A DNA stretch of 34,765 bases from Deltaproteobacteria bacterium. GTDB lineage: Bacteria > Desulfobacterota > Desulfobacteria > Desulfobacterales > ETH-SRB1. The DNA is taken from positions 1-34,765 of the forward strand of contig JAJSZW010000030.1 in assembly GCA_030262895.1 (NCBI GenBank). The letters are read 5' to 3'. The position numbers and the translations under genes are program-made. Of this stretch, positions 8,276-18,298 are shown piece after piece (position 1 is the first letter of the stretch; each line of letters starts with the position of its first letter). Below the pieces are notes generated by a model. The model made no database searches, was not told the DNA's origin, and saw nothing but the letters and a program-made list of their open reading frames with translations.

Positions 8276-8917
8276 TTATTTTAAATTGTTAATTGTCTTT
8301 TTGTAATCCTGAGTTCCATAAATCGCTGATCCAGCTACAAATGCATCAGCGCCTGCGATAGAAATTTCTTCTATGTTTTTTTCATTAACTCCGCCATCTA
8401 TTTCTATAAGAGTCGATAATCCCCTCTCTTTAATCATTTTGCGAAGAGCCCTTATTTTATCAATTGAGTTAGGTATGAAAGCCTGTCCTCCAAAACCGGG
8501 ATTAACGCTCATTATCAACACAAAGTCCACTAATTCAAGAATCCACTCTAAGGATGAGAGCGGAGTGGATGGATTCAGAGCAACACCTGCCTTTATTCCG
8601 AATTCTTTTATCAGTTGTATGGTTCTGTTTAAGTGCGCACAGGCTTCAACATGGACGGAAATCAAAGTAGCCCCTGCTTTTGCAAAATCCGGAATATAGA
8701 GATCAGGATTTTCAATCATCAAATGAACATCAAGGGGAAGGGATGTAATACTCCTTGCAGCTTTTGTAATTATAGGTCCCATTGTAATAGTTGGAACAAA
8801 ATGTCCGTCCATGACATCAATATGTATCCAGTCTGCTCCAGCATCTTCAACGGATTTTATTTCATCTCCTAATTTTGTGAAATCAGCAGACAGTATAGAT
8901 GGTGCAATAATTTTCAT
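8276..8917 (-). CDS. rpe: Ribulose-phosphate 3-epimerase
   Basis: MKIIAPSILSADFTKLGDEIK, WIHIDVMDGHFVPTITMGP, VNPGFGGQAFIP. The longer ORF start at 9001 reads through a repeat and is unlikely. Confidence 0.95.
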   Translation of the reverse strand: MKIIAPSILSADFTKLGDEIKSVEDAGADWIHIDVMDGHFVPTITMGPIITKAARSITSLPLDVHLMIENPDLYIPDFAKAGATLISVHVEACAHLNRTIQLIKEFGIKAGVALNPSTPLSSLEWILELVDFVLIMSVNPGFGGQAFIPNSIDKIRALRKMIKERGLSTLIEIDGGVNEKNIEEISIAGADAFVAGSAIYGTQDYKKTINNLK

Positions 8918-8934
8918 CATAATGCTCCTTAATT

Positions 8935-9061
8935 CGTAACTACTCAGGTTGTTGGGTTCACGGTTCACTGTTGGTTGCCTTGATCTCTTCAAAACGTTCA
9001 ATCTTCATCGCTCACTAACCTTGAACCGTGAACCCTGGAACTGTGAACCTGAGTAGTTACG
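8935..9061. repeat. Nested inverted repeat: outer CGTAACTACTCAGGTT / AACCTGAGTAGTTACG, inner GGGTTCACGGTTC / GAACCGTGAACCC
   Basis: Outer arms 8935-8950 and 9046-9061 are perfect 16 bp; inner arms 8953-8965 and 9023-9035 are perfect 13 bp. Confidence 0.9.
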
Positions 9062-9978
9062 TTTTGCCATGAGTCAAAAACTTCAGTTTTAATCAGCTCA
9101 TCATCTTCATACAGAAGAACAGTTGCATCTTTATTTCTTGGAATTAAGGCCCAAATTTCTTCACCTGGTTTCATGAAACTATCAAAAATATCATTTGAAA
9201 CTCCAAAGCTGTTTAATCTTAAACGTATATGTTTTTTTAAAAATCCGTATTTAAGCCTGTATTTAAAAAGGGTTACGCCCTTTAGGCTGTGTAAATATTT
9301 ATAGCCTTTTCTGCCCGCCTCCCTGTTTATGGTAATATTAACATCTGTACCCTCAATTACTCTATGTCCCGATAAAGGTACCTGGTCTATAATTATATTT
9401 TTAGGTTTTTTTTCAATAAAAAGAAATTTTATCTCCCCAAGCGATAGATTGAAGCTTTCAATTAAAGCTATTGCTTCTTCAAGAGATTGTCCTTTAATAT
9501 CGGGCATTTTATATACATTTAGCCTGATGCCTGTGCTGACGAGAAGGTTTACAAAGTCTCCTCGCGTAATCATTGTTCCCGGCAAAGGAAACTGAGAAAT
9601 AATCTCATTTTTTTTTATACTCTCACTATATGTACTGGATAGTTTGTTCAGGCGCAAACCATTTTCTTCTATGATTAAGCGTGCCTGCTGTATTGAAAGT
9701 CCTTTTAAATTCGGCGTCAAAATTCTTTTTGTACCTTTTGATATAATAATTCTTACATCACGCCTTTTCTTTATTTCAGAACCAGGTTCGGGCTCCTGAA
9801 AAATTACATGGTTTTTGGGCACGCTATCACTGTACTCAGATCCTTTAACTTTTGTGTTAAGTCCAAGATCCGACAGCATTTCGAGGATTAACACTACATC
9901 CTTTCCGACAATAGCAGGAACGACAACTTTGTTTTCGCTCTTAATTATAAACGTTAAGGTAAGATAAGCGCTTACCAT
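8998..9978 (-). CDS. PASTA-domain membrane-anchored protein (no kinase domain)
   Basis: N-terminal hydrophobic segment; three PASTA-like repeats (VPAIVGKDVVLILEMLSDLGLN..., TPNLKGLSIQQARLIIEENGLRL..., MPDIKGQSLEEAIALIESFNLSL...). C-terminus is repeat-derived. Confidence 0.82.
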   Translation of the reverse strand: MVSAYLTLTFIIKSENKVVVPAIVGKDVVLILEMLSDLGLNTKVKGSEYSDSVPKNHVIFQEPEPGSEIKKRRDVRIIISKGTKRILTPNLKGLSIQQARLIIEENGLRLNKLSSTYSESIKKNEIISQFPLPGTMITRGDFVNLLVSTGIRLNVYKMPDIKGQSLEEAIALIESFNLSLGEIKFLFIEKKPKNIIIDQVPLSGHRVIEGTDVNITINREAGRKGYKYLHSLKGVTLFKYRLKYGFLKKHIRLRLNSFGVSNDIFDSFMKPGEEIWALIPRNKDATVLLYEDDELIKTEVFDSWQNVTTQVHSSRVHGSRLVSDED

Positions 9979-10025
9979 TAAAATTAGAACAAATAAAAGA
10001 AAGAAAAATGATATTTTTGCTATCC

Positions 10026-11393
10026 TTACGATAACTTTCTCCTTTTAAGAGAGACTGAAAAAAACCCATCCATATTGTTTATATGCGGAAAAGTTTTAAG
10101 ATAGCCGTTTTTATTAATAAGAGAACGCGCATTAAAAGGAAATCCGTCAGGTTTTTTTTCAACAACAAACTCTGGATGCTTATTTAAAAAAACTTTTACA
10201 ACCTCTTCATTTTCTTCAGGTTCCGTGCTGCATACAGTATAAACCAAAACACCTGAAGGTTTAACAAGATACGATAAAGTATCAAGAAATCTCACCTGTT
10301 TTTCTTGATAATATATTAAATTCTTTTTTGACATTAACCACTTGATATCCGGATTTCTCCTCAGGACACCTAACCCCGAGCAGGGCGCGTCTAATAGAAT
10401 GCGGTCAAATTCGGCAATATAATTTTTGTCAAAGGGTTTGTCCAGATCGTGTATGCATGTTTGAACAATTGAAATCCCCAGCCGTTTCATTTCAGACTCA
10501 TGCCGCAGAAGTTTTTCATTCTTTTTATCCATAGCTACAATTTTGCCTTTATTTTTCATCATCTGAGCGATATGGCCTGTTTTTCCACCCAAACCAGCGC
10601 AGGCATCTAAAATGGTTTCACCTGGTTGTGGATTTAAAAGGTACGTGACAAGCTGGGCTGCTTCATCCTGGACCTGAAACCAGCCATTCTTAAATGCTTT
10701 AATTTTTGGAATAGGCAGCTTTGGTTTGAAAAAATAAATTCCATCCGGCGAATAACTTGTATAGTCAATTAGTTCTACGTCTGATTCGAGTTTGTTTATC
10801 AGGTCGTCTCGGGAAATTTTCAGATCATTTGTACGTACAGTTATGGGCGGAATATTATTTACTGCATCGCAGAGCGCTTCGGTTTCTTTTAAGCCAAAAC
10901 AATCAAGCCATCTTTTTATCAGCCATTCTGGAAATGATTTTGCTGTTGACAATGCTTTTACAGGATTTTTGTTACGATCCGGGAAGGGGACTTTTTTATA
11001 ACCTTTTGCAGAACTGCGCAATACCGCATTTACAAATCCAACAACTTTCGGCGAGGTAAATGACTTGGCCATTTCTACAGATGTATTTACAGCAGCGGAT
11101 ACCGGTATTTTATCTAAATATACTATCTGAAAGAGTCCAAGACGAAGAATATTTAAAACATTCGAATCTATTGCGTTTAATCGGGTATTAGAAAAATAGT
11201 CTATTATCCAGTCGAGCGTACCTCGCCGCCTAATAACACCATATACCAAGGCATTAACCAAAGCACGATCTCTTTTTGAAAGATACTGCTCTTTGTCGGT
11301 TATATCTTCTTCTAATACCCTATCAAGAGTTTTACGCCCCTTATCAAGAGTATTTAATATAAATAACGCAGTATTGCGTGCATAATCCGCCAA
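10026..11393 (-). CDS. rsmB: 16S rRNA (cytosine(967)-C(5))-methyltransferase
   Basis: 455 aa; NusB-like N-terminus, LDACAGLGGKTGHIAQMM, LDAPCSGLGVLRRNPDIKW, VYTVCSTEPEENEEVV. Confidence 0.94.
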   Translation of the reverse strand: MADYARNTALFILNTLDKGRKTLDRVLEEDITDKEQYLSKRDRALVNALVYGVIRRRGTLDWIIDYFSNTRLNAIDSNVLNILRLGLFQIVYLDKIPVSAAVNTSVEMAKSFTSPKVVGFVNAVLRSSAKGYKKVPFPDRNKNPVKALSTAKSFPEWLIKRWLDCFGLKETEALCDAVNNIPPITVRTNDLKISRDDLINKLESDVELIDYTSYSPDGIYFFKPKLPIPKIKAFKNGWFQVQDEAAQLVTYLLNPQPGETILDACAGLGGKTGHIAQMMKNKGKIVAMDKKNEKLLRHESEMKRLGISIVQTCIHDLDKPFDKNYIAEFDRILLDAPCSGLGVLRRNPDIKWLMSKKNLIYYQEKQVRFLDTLSYLVKPSGVLVYTVCSTEPEENEEVVKVFLNKHPEFVVEKKPDGFPFNARSLINKNGYLKTFPHINNMDGFFSVSLKRRKLS

Positions 11394-11458
11394 GAACTTA
11401 GCTCCATTTCGTTTCGTATTTGGTTGAGTAGTCGAGTAGGGGAATGGTTGACCAATAC

Positions 11459-11564
11459 TATAGACTTTCAGATAATTAATTTCACTGCGTTATCAGTCGT
11501 CGACGTATAACTAATACGCCTTCCTCCTTCCGGCCTTGTGAAATTAATTATCTGAAAGTCTATA
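11459..11564. repeat. MITE-like element copy 2 (106 bp, perfect 27-bp TIRs), inverted relative to copy 1
   Basis: TATAGACTTTCAGATAATTAATTTCAC at 11459-11485 and its exact reverse complement at 11538-11564; TA dinucleotide at both ends. Confidence 0.93.
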
Positions 11565-12509
11565 TCCGTTTAAAATCGTTCCAGGAGGTATTGAGTGCCC
11601 GCGCAAAAAGTCTTTAATAGATAAACGTTTGCCTGATTCGCCCTGAATTTTTAAAATAGACAAAGCTCCTTTACCCGTTGCGATCCTGAGTTCATCTGTG
11701 AAGCCTTTTATTACTGTTCCCGGCAAGGCAGTGATATCCGTTAAGATCGGTTTGGCCGCAAAGATTTTGAGACGTTTATTGCCGTAAAACGTAAAAGCAC
11801 CAGGCCATGGAGTAACTCCTCGTATAAATGCCTCAATATCTTCAGCAGACCTCTTCCAGTTTATATGCCCATCGTTTTTTTTAAGTAATGGTGCATATGC
11901 AGCCTTCTTGTGGTCCTGCGGGATGGGCCTTATCACTTCAGCCTCTATAGCTTTGATCGTTTTTATAAGAAGGGGAGCGCCAAGTTTTGCCAGACGGTCA
12001 TGAAGCGTTGCTGATGTGTCATCCGGAGCAATTTCTAATTTTGCAGAAAGAAGTATATCTCCTGTATCCAAGCCCTCATCCATAAACATTGTTGTTACTC
12101 CGGTCTCTCTTTCCCTGTTTATAATAGCCCACTGGATTGGCGCTGAACCACGATATTTTGGAAGTAGAGATGCATGAATGTTAATTGAACCTATTCTTGG
12201 TATTCCAAGTATATTTTTTGTGAGAATATGACCATATGCTACCACAACAAATATATCCGGTTTAAGCTTTTGTACAATTTCTTTAAAATTATCTGTCTTA
12301 ATAGATACGGGCTGGATTACTTCATATCCCAGACTTATTGCGGTTTCTTTAACAGGAGGAGAAATTACTTTGCGGCCTCGTCCCTTTGGGCGATCAGGTT
12401 GAGTTACAACCAATACCACATCATAGTCGTTTTTGTTTAATTCCTTTAGGGAAGGGACAGCAAACTCGGGAGTTCCCATAAAAATGATTTTAAGCTTTCG
12501 ATTATTCAC
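11544..12509 (-). CDS. fmt: Methionyl-tRNA formyltransferase
   Basis: 321 aa; KIIFMGTPEFAVPSLKEL, NIHASLLPKYRGSAPIQWAIINRERETGVTTMFMDEGLDTGDIL. Last residues (YRLSDN*) lie inside the repeat element. Confidence 0.96.
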   Translation of the reverse strand: MNNRKLKIIFMGTPEFAVPSLKELNKNDYDVVLVVTQPDRPKGRGRKVISPPVKETAISLGYEVIQPVSIKTDNFKEIVQKLKPDIFVVVAYGHILTKNILGIPRIGSINIHASLLPKYRGSAPIQWAIINRERETGVTTMFMDEGLDTGDILLSAKLEIAPDDTSATLHDRLAKLGAPLLIKTIKAIEAEVIRPIPQDHKKAAYAPLLKKNDGHINWKRSAEDIEAFIRGVTPWPGAFTFYGNKRLKIFAAKPILTDITALPGTVIKGFTDELRIATGKGALSILKIQGESGKRLSIKDFLRGHSIPPGTILNGYRLSDN

Positions 12510-13015
12510 GATTTTCTCAATTGCTTTTTAATACGTCTTTTATAAAGTTCTCTTTTTAATGCGCTTATATGGTCTAAAAATAAAATTCCGTTTAAATGAT
12601 CAATTTCGTGTTGTAAAACAATAGCAAGATATCCTTCAGCATCAATTCTCAAGGGCTTGCCTTCTCTATCAAAACCTTCAACAAGTATGGATTCTGCACG
12701 TTTTACGTCCGCCCTTAGATCCGGAACGCTGAGACAACCTTCTTTTTCTGATATTATACGACCATTGCTTTCGATAATCTTTGGATTTATGAGAACCTGC
12801 AGAGATCTCTTTTCTTCACCCGGCAAAACATCATAGATAATTAGACTTTTTTCAAATCCTACCTGTATTGCAGCCAGCCCGACACCTTTTGAATTATACA
12901 TTGTGTAAGACATGTCTTCAATCATCTTCTGAGTCGTTCCATCTATATTTTCAACAGGCTTGACAGGCTGTCTTAAAAAATTGTCAGGATATGTTAAAAT
13001 ATTAAGCATTGGCAT
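12506..13015 (-). CDS. def: Peptide deformylase
   Basis: GVGLAAIQVG, EGCLSVPDLRADV, QHEIDHLNGILF; overlaps fmt start by 4 bp. Confidence 0.96.
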   Translation of the reverse strand: MPMLNILTYPDNFLRQPVKPVENIDGTTQKMIEDMSYTMYNSKGVGLAAIQVGFEKSLIIYDVLPGEEKRSLQVLINPKIIESNGRIISEKEGCLSVPDLRADVKRAESILVEGFDREGKPLRIDAEGYLAIVLQHEIDHLNGILFLDHISALKRELYKRRIKKQLRKS

Positions 13016-14085
13016 TATATATTTTTTCTTTCCTTAAGGATTTGCAATGTATCAACACCTGAAAGCATAGCGGATATAACTCCTATGATTATTACCGGAA
13101 ATATTTGAATTGCATGACTAGCCAAAGTAAAGCCGGCAGCTTCCTTTGCCGAGATGCCGAAAAGGGACAGTGCAAAAACACCTCCTGCTTCCCATATGCC
13201 CCAGAAACCAGGGACAGATGGAAGAGCTATAAAAAAACATATAATAATCATGACTGCAAATAGTTCAAGATATGATAGACTTATGCCCGGGCAACCAAGA
13301 GCTATGATATAGAAAGAAAAGGCTGATAAAACCCATATAATAAAAGAGAGCCCAATACAAATGCATATTTTTTTGGGATGGTTAATAAAGGAAAAACCAG
13401 TTGAGAGGTTGTCTACAAAGCATATCAAAGATGCACAAAATTTTTGAATTTTGTTTTTTAATGAAACGCTTGTTAATGAAAAAAGAGAGGGAATTTTATT
13501 GATTGTCCATTTTACAGCTTGTCGGATTAAGCTAAAACTAAAAAGAATGATTCCAGCTATAAGTATAATCATTAACTTGAAAAGGTTTCCGCCAATGCTA
13601 ACCAGGGTTTCCCTGTTCAGATTATATTTCCCGAAAGAAATGCTAAGCTGGGGATCTATATCTATATACGCAAGCATTGCTACAAAAAGGATGATGAGAA
13701 CACTTGAGTCAAATATACGTTCAACCACAACCGTTGCAAGGCCTGTTGAAAAGGGAACATTTTCCTTTTTTTGCAGAATAGCTGGTCGCGCCACTTCGCC
13801 GACCCTGCCCGGAAGGATGCAGTTTAACATAAAACCTATCATCAAAGGATGAAATGCCTTCCAAAAACTGATCTTACCGGCCGGTTCCAATATAAGCATC
13901 CATCGAAATGCTCTTAATGCAAAACTTATAAAAACAACAAATACAGATGGAAATAACCATAAATAATTAATTGATACCAGGTATTCTAGAAGTTCATTTA
14001 ATGGAACATTTTTAAAAGCAAAATAAAATGCAGCAATTGAAATTACAATACCTATTGCAAGAAAAATTGTTGCTTTTTTTTTCAA
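13015..14085 (-). CDS. UPF0104 / lysylphosphatidylglycerol synthase TM-region family protein (flippase-like)
   Basis: 356 aa multi-TM; ALRAFRWMLILEP, NCILPGRVGEVARPAIL, PSVPGFWGIWEAGGVFAL. Confidence 0.85.
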   Translation of the reverse strand: MKKKATIFLAIGIVISIAAFYFAFKNVPLNELLEYLVSINYLWLFPSVFVVFISFALRAFRWMLILEPAGKISFWKAFHPLMIGFMLNCILPGRVGEVARPAILQKKENVPFSTGLATVVVERIFDSSVLIILFVAMLAYIDIDPQLSISFGKYNLNRETLVSIGGNLFKLMIILIAGIILFSFSLIRQAVKWTINKIPSLFSLTSVSLKNKIQKFCASLICFVDNLSTGFSFINHPKKICICIGLSFIIWVLSAFSFYIIALGCPGISLSYLELFAVMIIICFFIALPSVPGFWGIWEAGGVFALSLFGISAKEAAGFTLASHAIQIFPVIIIGVISAMLSGVDTLQILKERKNI

Positions 14086-14120
14086 TCTTCAATCTTCAAT
14101 TCGGTTTCGGTTTATCCGGA

Positions 14121-15053
14121 TTAGGATAGGATCTTGCGTGCTTTTATTATATCTTTTTTGATTTGTTCTGATAGTTCTGAAATATTTGAGAACTTTTTTT
14201 CATCCCTTAATCTATCTATAAAGTTGACACGAATTTTCTGACCGTAAATATTTTCTTTAAAGTCAAGTATATGAGCCTCAACAGTAAAGATATAATCATC
14301 AAAAGTCGGGCTATATCCGATATTTGCCACTCCTTTAAATTTTTTCCCCTTGCATTCAACTATAACGGCATATACTCCAATTTTTGGGCTTAGTTCATCA
14401 TATAGATTTATATTAGCAGTGGGGAATCCAAGGAGTTTCCCCCCTCTGTCACGCCCAACCTCAACCTTGCCTCTTATCTGGTAATATCTGCCTAATAGTT
14501 TTTGGGATTCAGCAACTTTTCCGGCCATGACCAGTTCACGTATTTTTGTGCTGCTGATTCTTTCAGAATAGGTCTTTGATATATGTAACTCGTCGATTAC
14601 GATTACTTCAAAACCACATTGGTTTCCCAAAGTTTTTAGCAGGTCTATATTTCCCTCACGATTTTTCCCGAAAGTATAATCTTCGCCCACCGCAATTGCC
14701 TTAATCCCAATGCGCTTGACAAGGATATCTTCCACAAATTCTTTCGCGGGTATGGCTGCAAACTCCTGTGTAAAGGAAATGCAAATAAGAACATCAAGGC
14801 CGGCCTTTTCTATGAGTTCTACTTTCTGTTCATAAAGGGTAATAAGAGGGGGATGATTATTTTTTTTTAATACTCTGATAGGATGAGGTTCAAAAGTCAT
14901 AGCGATTGATGTACCATTAAGAGTTGCAGCTTTTTCAATCAGATTATGAAAAAGAGCCTGATGGCCAAGGTGTACGCCATCAAAATTACCTATTGTAATA
15001 ACAGCATTTTTGTATGGTTTTGTTATCTTATTTATATCTTCAATTATTATCAT
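14121..15053 (-). CDS. ribF: Bifunctional riboflavin kinase / FAD synthetase
   Basis: AVITIGNFDGVHLGHQALF, GEDYTFGKNREGN, SSTKIRELVMAGKV, GRDRGGKLLGFPTANI, FIDRLRDEKKFSN. Confidence 0.95.
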   Translation of the reverse strand: MIIIEDINKITKPYKNAVITIGNFDGVHLGHQALFHNLIEKAATLNGTSIAMTFEPHPIRVLKKNNHPPLITLYEQKVELIEKAGLDVLICISFTQEFAAIPAKEFVEDILVKRIGIKAIAVGEDYTFGKNREGNIDLLKTLGNQCGFEVIVIDELHISKTYSERISSTKIRELVMAGKVAESQKLLGRYYQIRGKVEVGRDRGGKLLGFPTANINLYDELSPKIGVYAVIVECKGKKFKGVANIGYSPTFDDYIFTVEAHILDFKENIYGQKIRVNFIDRLRDEKKFSNISELSEQIKKDIIKARKILS

Positions 15054-15164
15054 TCCTAACTTTCCTGCTCAACTTAGTTGTTAATGAACTTGACAAGAAT
15101 AAAAAAAAAGAATAAATAAAACTTCTTCCGTATAAAATCAACCTTTAATTTATTACGATTTTAG

Positions 15165-15288
15165 ACGGCAAAGTAAAAAGCTTCAGTTTCAAGGCGCGCA
15201 AATCCTGAGGAGAGAGACGTACTTATAGCTACGTCGCAACGACAAAGGATGCAGCGCAACGCAGAAAATGGACTTTTTACGAAGCCGT
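15165..15288. repeat. MITE-like TIR element (about 124 bp) upstream of tRNA-Leu
   Basis: ACGGCaaaGTAAAAAG...CTTTTTACgaaGCCGT imperfect TIR. Nested GCGCaaATCCT/AGGATgcaGCGC and hairpin GACGTActtatagcTACGTC. Confidence 0.75.
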
Positions 15289-15297
15289 TATGATTAT

Positions 15298-15384
15298 GCC
15301 GAAGTGGCGGAACTGGTAGACGCGCTAGGTTCAGGGTCTAGTGGGGGTATCTCTGTGGGAGTTCGAGTCTCCCCTTCGGCACCA
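15298..15384 (+). tRNA. tRNA-Leu (anticodon CAG)
   Basis: GCCGAAG...CTTCGGCACCA acceptor with encoded CCA; anticodon arm CTAGG-TTCAGGG-TCTAG; long variable arm (class II); GTTCGAGTC T-arm. Confidence 0.95.
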
Positions 15385-15398
15385 TCTATAAAAAATTG

Positions 15399-15426
15399 GC
15401 CGCAATCTCAAGAGGTTGCGGCTTTT
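15399..15426 (+). terminator. Hairpin downstream of tRNA-Leu
   Basis: GCCGCAAtctcaagaggTTGCGGCTTTT. Confidence 0.75.
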
Positions 15427-15486
15427 CGACAATACTCCTCTCCTAAACTGACTGCTGAATGCTGGTCCACGGCCTCTGAATTAGTT

Positions 15487-15855
15487 ATGCTTTATAGATT
15501 TTTAGCTGACGCTATCATAATTATCCATTTGATTTTCATTCTATTTGTAATTTTAGGTGGATTATTAGCACTCAGGAATAAAAGATGGTCGATAGTCCAT
15601 TTGCCGGCAGTCATATGGGCGGCAGCCATCGAATTTAAAGGCTGGATATGTCCACTTACACCACTTGAAAATTTGTTTCGAGCAAAAGGAGGAAATGCAA
15701 TTTATCAAGGTGATTTTATAGAGCACTATTTACTTCCAATAATTTATCCCGCAGACCTAACAAGAGGGCTACAAATAGTCTTTGGATTATCCGTAATTAT
15801 TATTAACATCGCCGTATATGTATGGGTTCTTAATAGAATTCGCGTTAAAGTGTAA
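15487..15855 (+). CDS. DUF2784-like small membrane protein
   Basis: MLYRFLADAIIIIHLIFILFVILGG...EFKGWICPLTPLENLFRAKGG..Y..DFIEHYLLPIIYP. The upstream ORF extension is tRNA read-through and was discarded. Confidence 0.8.
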   Translation: MLYRFLADAIIIIHLIFILFVILGGLLALRNKRWSIVHLPAVIWAAAIEFKGWICPLTPLENLFRAKGGNAIYQGDFIEHYLLPIIYPADLTRGLQIVFGLSVIIINIAVYVWVLNRIRVKV

Positions 15856-15866
15856 ATTTAATTAAA

Positions 15867-15963
15867 TTTTTGACAGGATATAAAGGATGATCAGGATATA
15901 AGACCTGCAGGCAGGCAGGAAAATAAAGAAATCATGTAAATCCCGTTAATCTTGTCAACAAAG
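15867..15963. repeat. Family A inverted repeat (TTTTTGACAGGATataaAGGATgatCAGGAT...)
   Basis: Left arm 15867-15896; right arm 15931-15963 reads as the reverse complement with mismatches. A second partial right arm (AAATCCTGCC...CCTGTCTTTTTGAG) follows at about 15976-16013. Confidence 0.65.
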
Positions 15964-16243
15964 CCCGCATCTATTAAATCCTGCCGATTCAAACAGTTTC
16001 CTGTCTTTTTGAGATGTTGACATATGATAGCTCTGTCAAATATAATATTAAAAATTGGACCTAAATCTTGCAAGTGTTGACTTTGCCGCCAAGATCGGCA
16101 AGGCCGAGCAATCCAGTAATGCCGGCTGAGAAAAATTTGAAATAATCCAATCTGAGAATGTTGCTTCCGCCGGAAAGTATTGACGCGAAAGAATTTTTTC
16201 GAAGCTTTTTTAACTAAATGCCACCCAGGAAATTATTATTTAT

Positions 16244-17905
16244 ATGTCTTATCTTGTTCTTGCTCGTAAGTATCGACCCCAAACCTTTGACGAGGTTATA
16301 AAACAAAACCACGTCACCCAAACTTTAACTAACGCTATCAAATCGCGTCGGGTTGCCCATGCAATTCTCTTTACCGGACCAAGAGGTACCGGCAAAACCA
16401 CTGTAGCACGAATATTGGCAAAGGCTATGAATTGCAAAGAGGGACCCACCCCAATGCCTTGCAATACATGCAGATCATGCCGTGAAATTACTTCAGGAAA
16501 TGCGGTTGACGTGTTTGAAATTGACGGTGCATCGAACAACGGCGTTGAACAAATTAGAAGTCTGCGTGAAAATATAAACTACATGCCGGCTCACAGCCCT
16601 AACAAGATATACATTATAGATGAAGTCCACATGCTGAGCATCTCTGCCTTTAACGCTCTGTTAAAAACTTTAGAAGAACCCCCATCACATGTAATGTTTA
16701 TTTTTGCAACTACCGAGCCCCATAAGATACCTGTAACTATACTTTCCAGGTGCCAGCGTCACGACTTCAAACTCATTGATATCGAGTCAATTTCAAATCA
16801 TATGAAGGATTTATGTTCTAAAGAACATATTGATATAACTGAAGAAAGTCTGATGTTGATTGCCCGCGAAGCCGGGGGAAGCATTAGAGATGCCTTAAGC
16901 CTTCTTGACCAGATAATGGCCTGTTCGGAAGAAACTATCAGCTACAAGAATATATTAGACATTCTCGGAGTTGCCGACAGAAAAATAATTTTTGATATTT
17001 CAAATGCAATTTTACGAAAAGATATTCCCGAAGCTCTTAATATAGTGGATGAAATTTATGACCGCGGATATGAAATGAAAAAATTTTATGCGGACATTAT
17101 TGAACATTTCAGAAATCTGCTTGTTGTCAAGATGGGCAAGAATATCAGCAAACTGATAAATCTCCCTTCACATGAAATAGATTTAATGCAAGATCAGGTT
17201 CAGGATATTTCCGAATCTTATTTGAACCAGATTTTTGATCTTCTCTTCAAAGAGGAGGCTTCGATAAGGCTTTCAGCTCAACCAAAGTTGGCGCTTGAGA
17301 TAGCCTTTATCAGACTATCTCAGATAAAGCCTGCCTTACCTATTGATTTGCTTATAGAAAAACTTGATGATTTAAAAAAAAACCTTCCGGCAATTCCCGC
17401 TAATTATGAAGTTGCTGAAAATGAGGACGCTTTAAAATATTATAATAAGGAACCGCAAGGGATTTCAGAAGAGCCGACTGATTCAACGGAGCATAAAGAA
17501 TCTTGCAGCTCCCCTTCTTATGATCCTGATGATAATCTTGAAATTACATGGAATAAACTCCTTGATATTTTTCCAAAAAAACATCCTGCTCTTGCTGCAA
17601 ATCTGGCAAAGTGTTCCCTGAAAAAACTTACCAAACAAAATATTGAAATTGAGGTGCATGGTAATGGTTATAATATAAATATGATAAAGCGTGATAAAAA
17701 TGTTGCTATCATAAAAGAACTATGCAGTAAATTTTTTAAAGAAAAGATGAATCTGACCATAAAAGCCAAAAACAAACAAAATAGTGAAAAAAAACAGGGG
17801 GAAAATCAAAACAACGATTTGAAGCAGAAAGCATTGAGTCACCCTCTGGTAACAGATGCAATCGAAATTTTTAACGGAAAAGTTGTTGATGTAAAAATTA
17901 TATAG
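16244..17905 (+). CDS. dnaX: DNA polymerase III subunit gamma/tau
   Basis: [51 protein letters not shown], zinc-binding [36 protein letters not shown]. Confidence 0.96.
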   Translation: MSYLVLARKYRPQTFDEVIKQNHVTQTLTNAIKSRRVAHAILFTGPRGTGKTTVARILAKAMNCKEGPTPMPCNTCRSCREITSGNAVDVFEIDGASNNGVEQIRSLRENINYMPAHSPNKIYIIDEVHMLSISAFNALLKTLEEPPSHVMFIFATTEPHKIPVTILSRCQRHDFKLIDIESISNHMKDLCSKEHIDITEESLMLIAREAGGSIRDALSLLDQIMACSEETISYKNILDILGVADRKIIFDISNAILRKDIPEALNIVDEIYDRGYEMKKFYADIIEHFRNLLVVKMGKNISKLINLPSHEIDLMQDQVQDISESYLNQIFDLLFKEEASIRLSAQPKLALEIAFIRLSQIKPALPIDLLIEKLDDLKKNLPAIPANYEVAENEDALKYYNKEPQGISEEPTDSTEHKESCSSPSYDPDDNLEITWNKLLDIFPKKHPALAANLAKCSLKKLTKQNIEIEVHGNGYNINMIKRDKNVAIIKELCSKFFKEKMNLTIKAKNKQNSEKKQGENQNNDLKQKALSHPLVTDAIEIFNGKVVDVKII

Positions 17906-17918
17906 GAGGTATTTACTC

Positions 17919-18227
17919 ATGAAAGGCATGGGAAACATGATGAAACAGGCTCAAAAGCTTCAGGCCAAGATGCTTAAAATGCAGGAAGAGCTTGCAGATA
18001 AAACCGTTGAAGCAACTGCCGGTGGAGGTATGATTAAGGCAGTAGCAAATGGCCGGCAGCAGATCTTATCAATCCAAATAGAAAAGGAAGTCGTTGATCC
18101 TGATGATGTTGAAATGCTTCAGGATTTGATACTTGCAGCAGTAAATGACGCTCTTGCAAAATCACAGGAAATGGTTTCAGGAGAGATGGGCAAACTTACC
18201 GGCGGTCTTAAAATACCTGGAATGTAA
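17919..18227 (+). CDS. ybaB: YbaB/EbfC family nucleoid-associated protein
   Basis: [25 protein letters not shown], located between dnaX and recR. Confidence 0.94.
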   Translation: MKGMGNMMKQAQKLQAKMLKMQEELADKTVEATAGGGMIKAVANGRQQILSIQIEKEVVDPDDVEMLQDLILAAVNDALAKSQEMVSGEMGKLTGGLKIPGM

Positions 18228-18298
18228 TTCAATAATAGCTGATAAGCTCAACAGCTTAACAGCTCGCCCGAAGGGCGCTAACTGGACATCTAATTATT

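Noticed and set aside
15268-15486. ORF start MDFLRSRYDYAEVAELVDALGSGSSGGISVGVRVSPSAPS
   Set aside because: This is translation through tRNA-Leu, a common false annotation; the real DUF2784-like start is 15487.
16080-16240. Possible structured RNA (riboswitch or SRP RNA) upstream of dnaX
   Set aside because: Some short stems (TTGCCG...CGGCAA) but none of the conserved motifs of SRP RNA or a known riboswitch that I could recognise.
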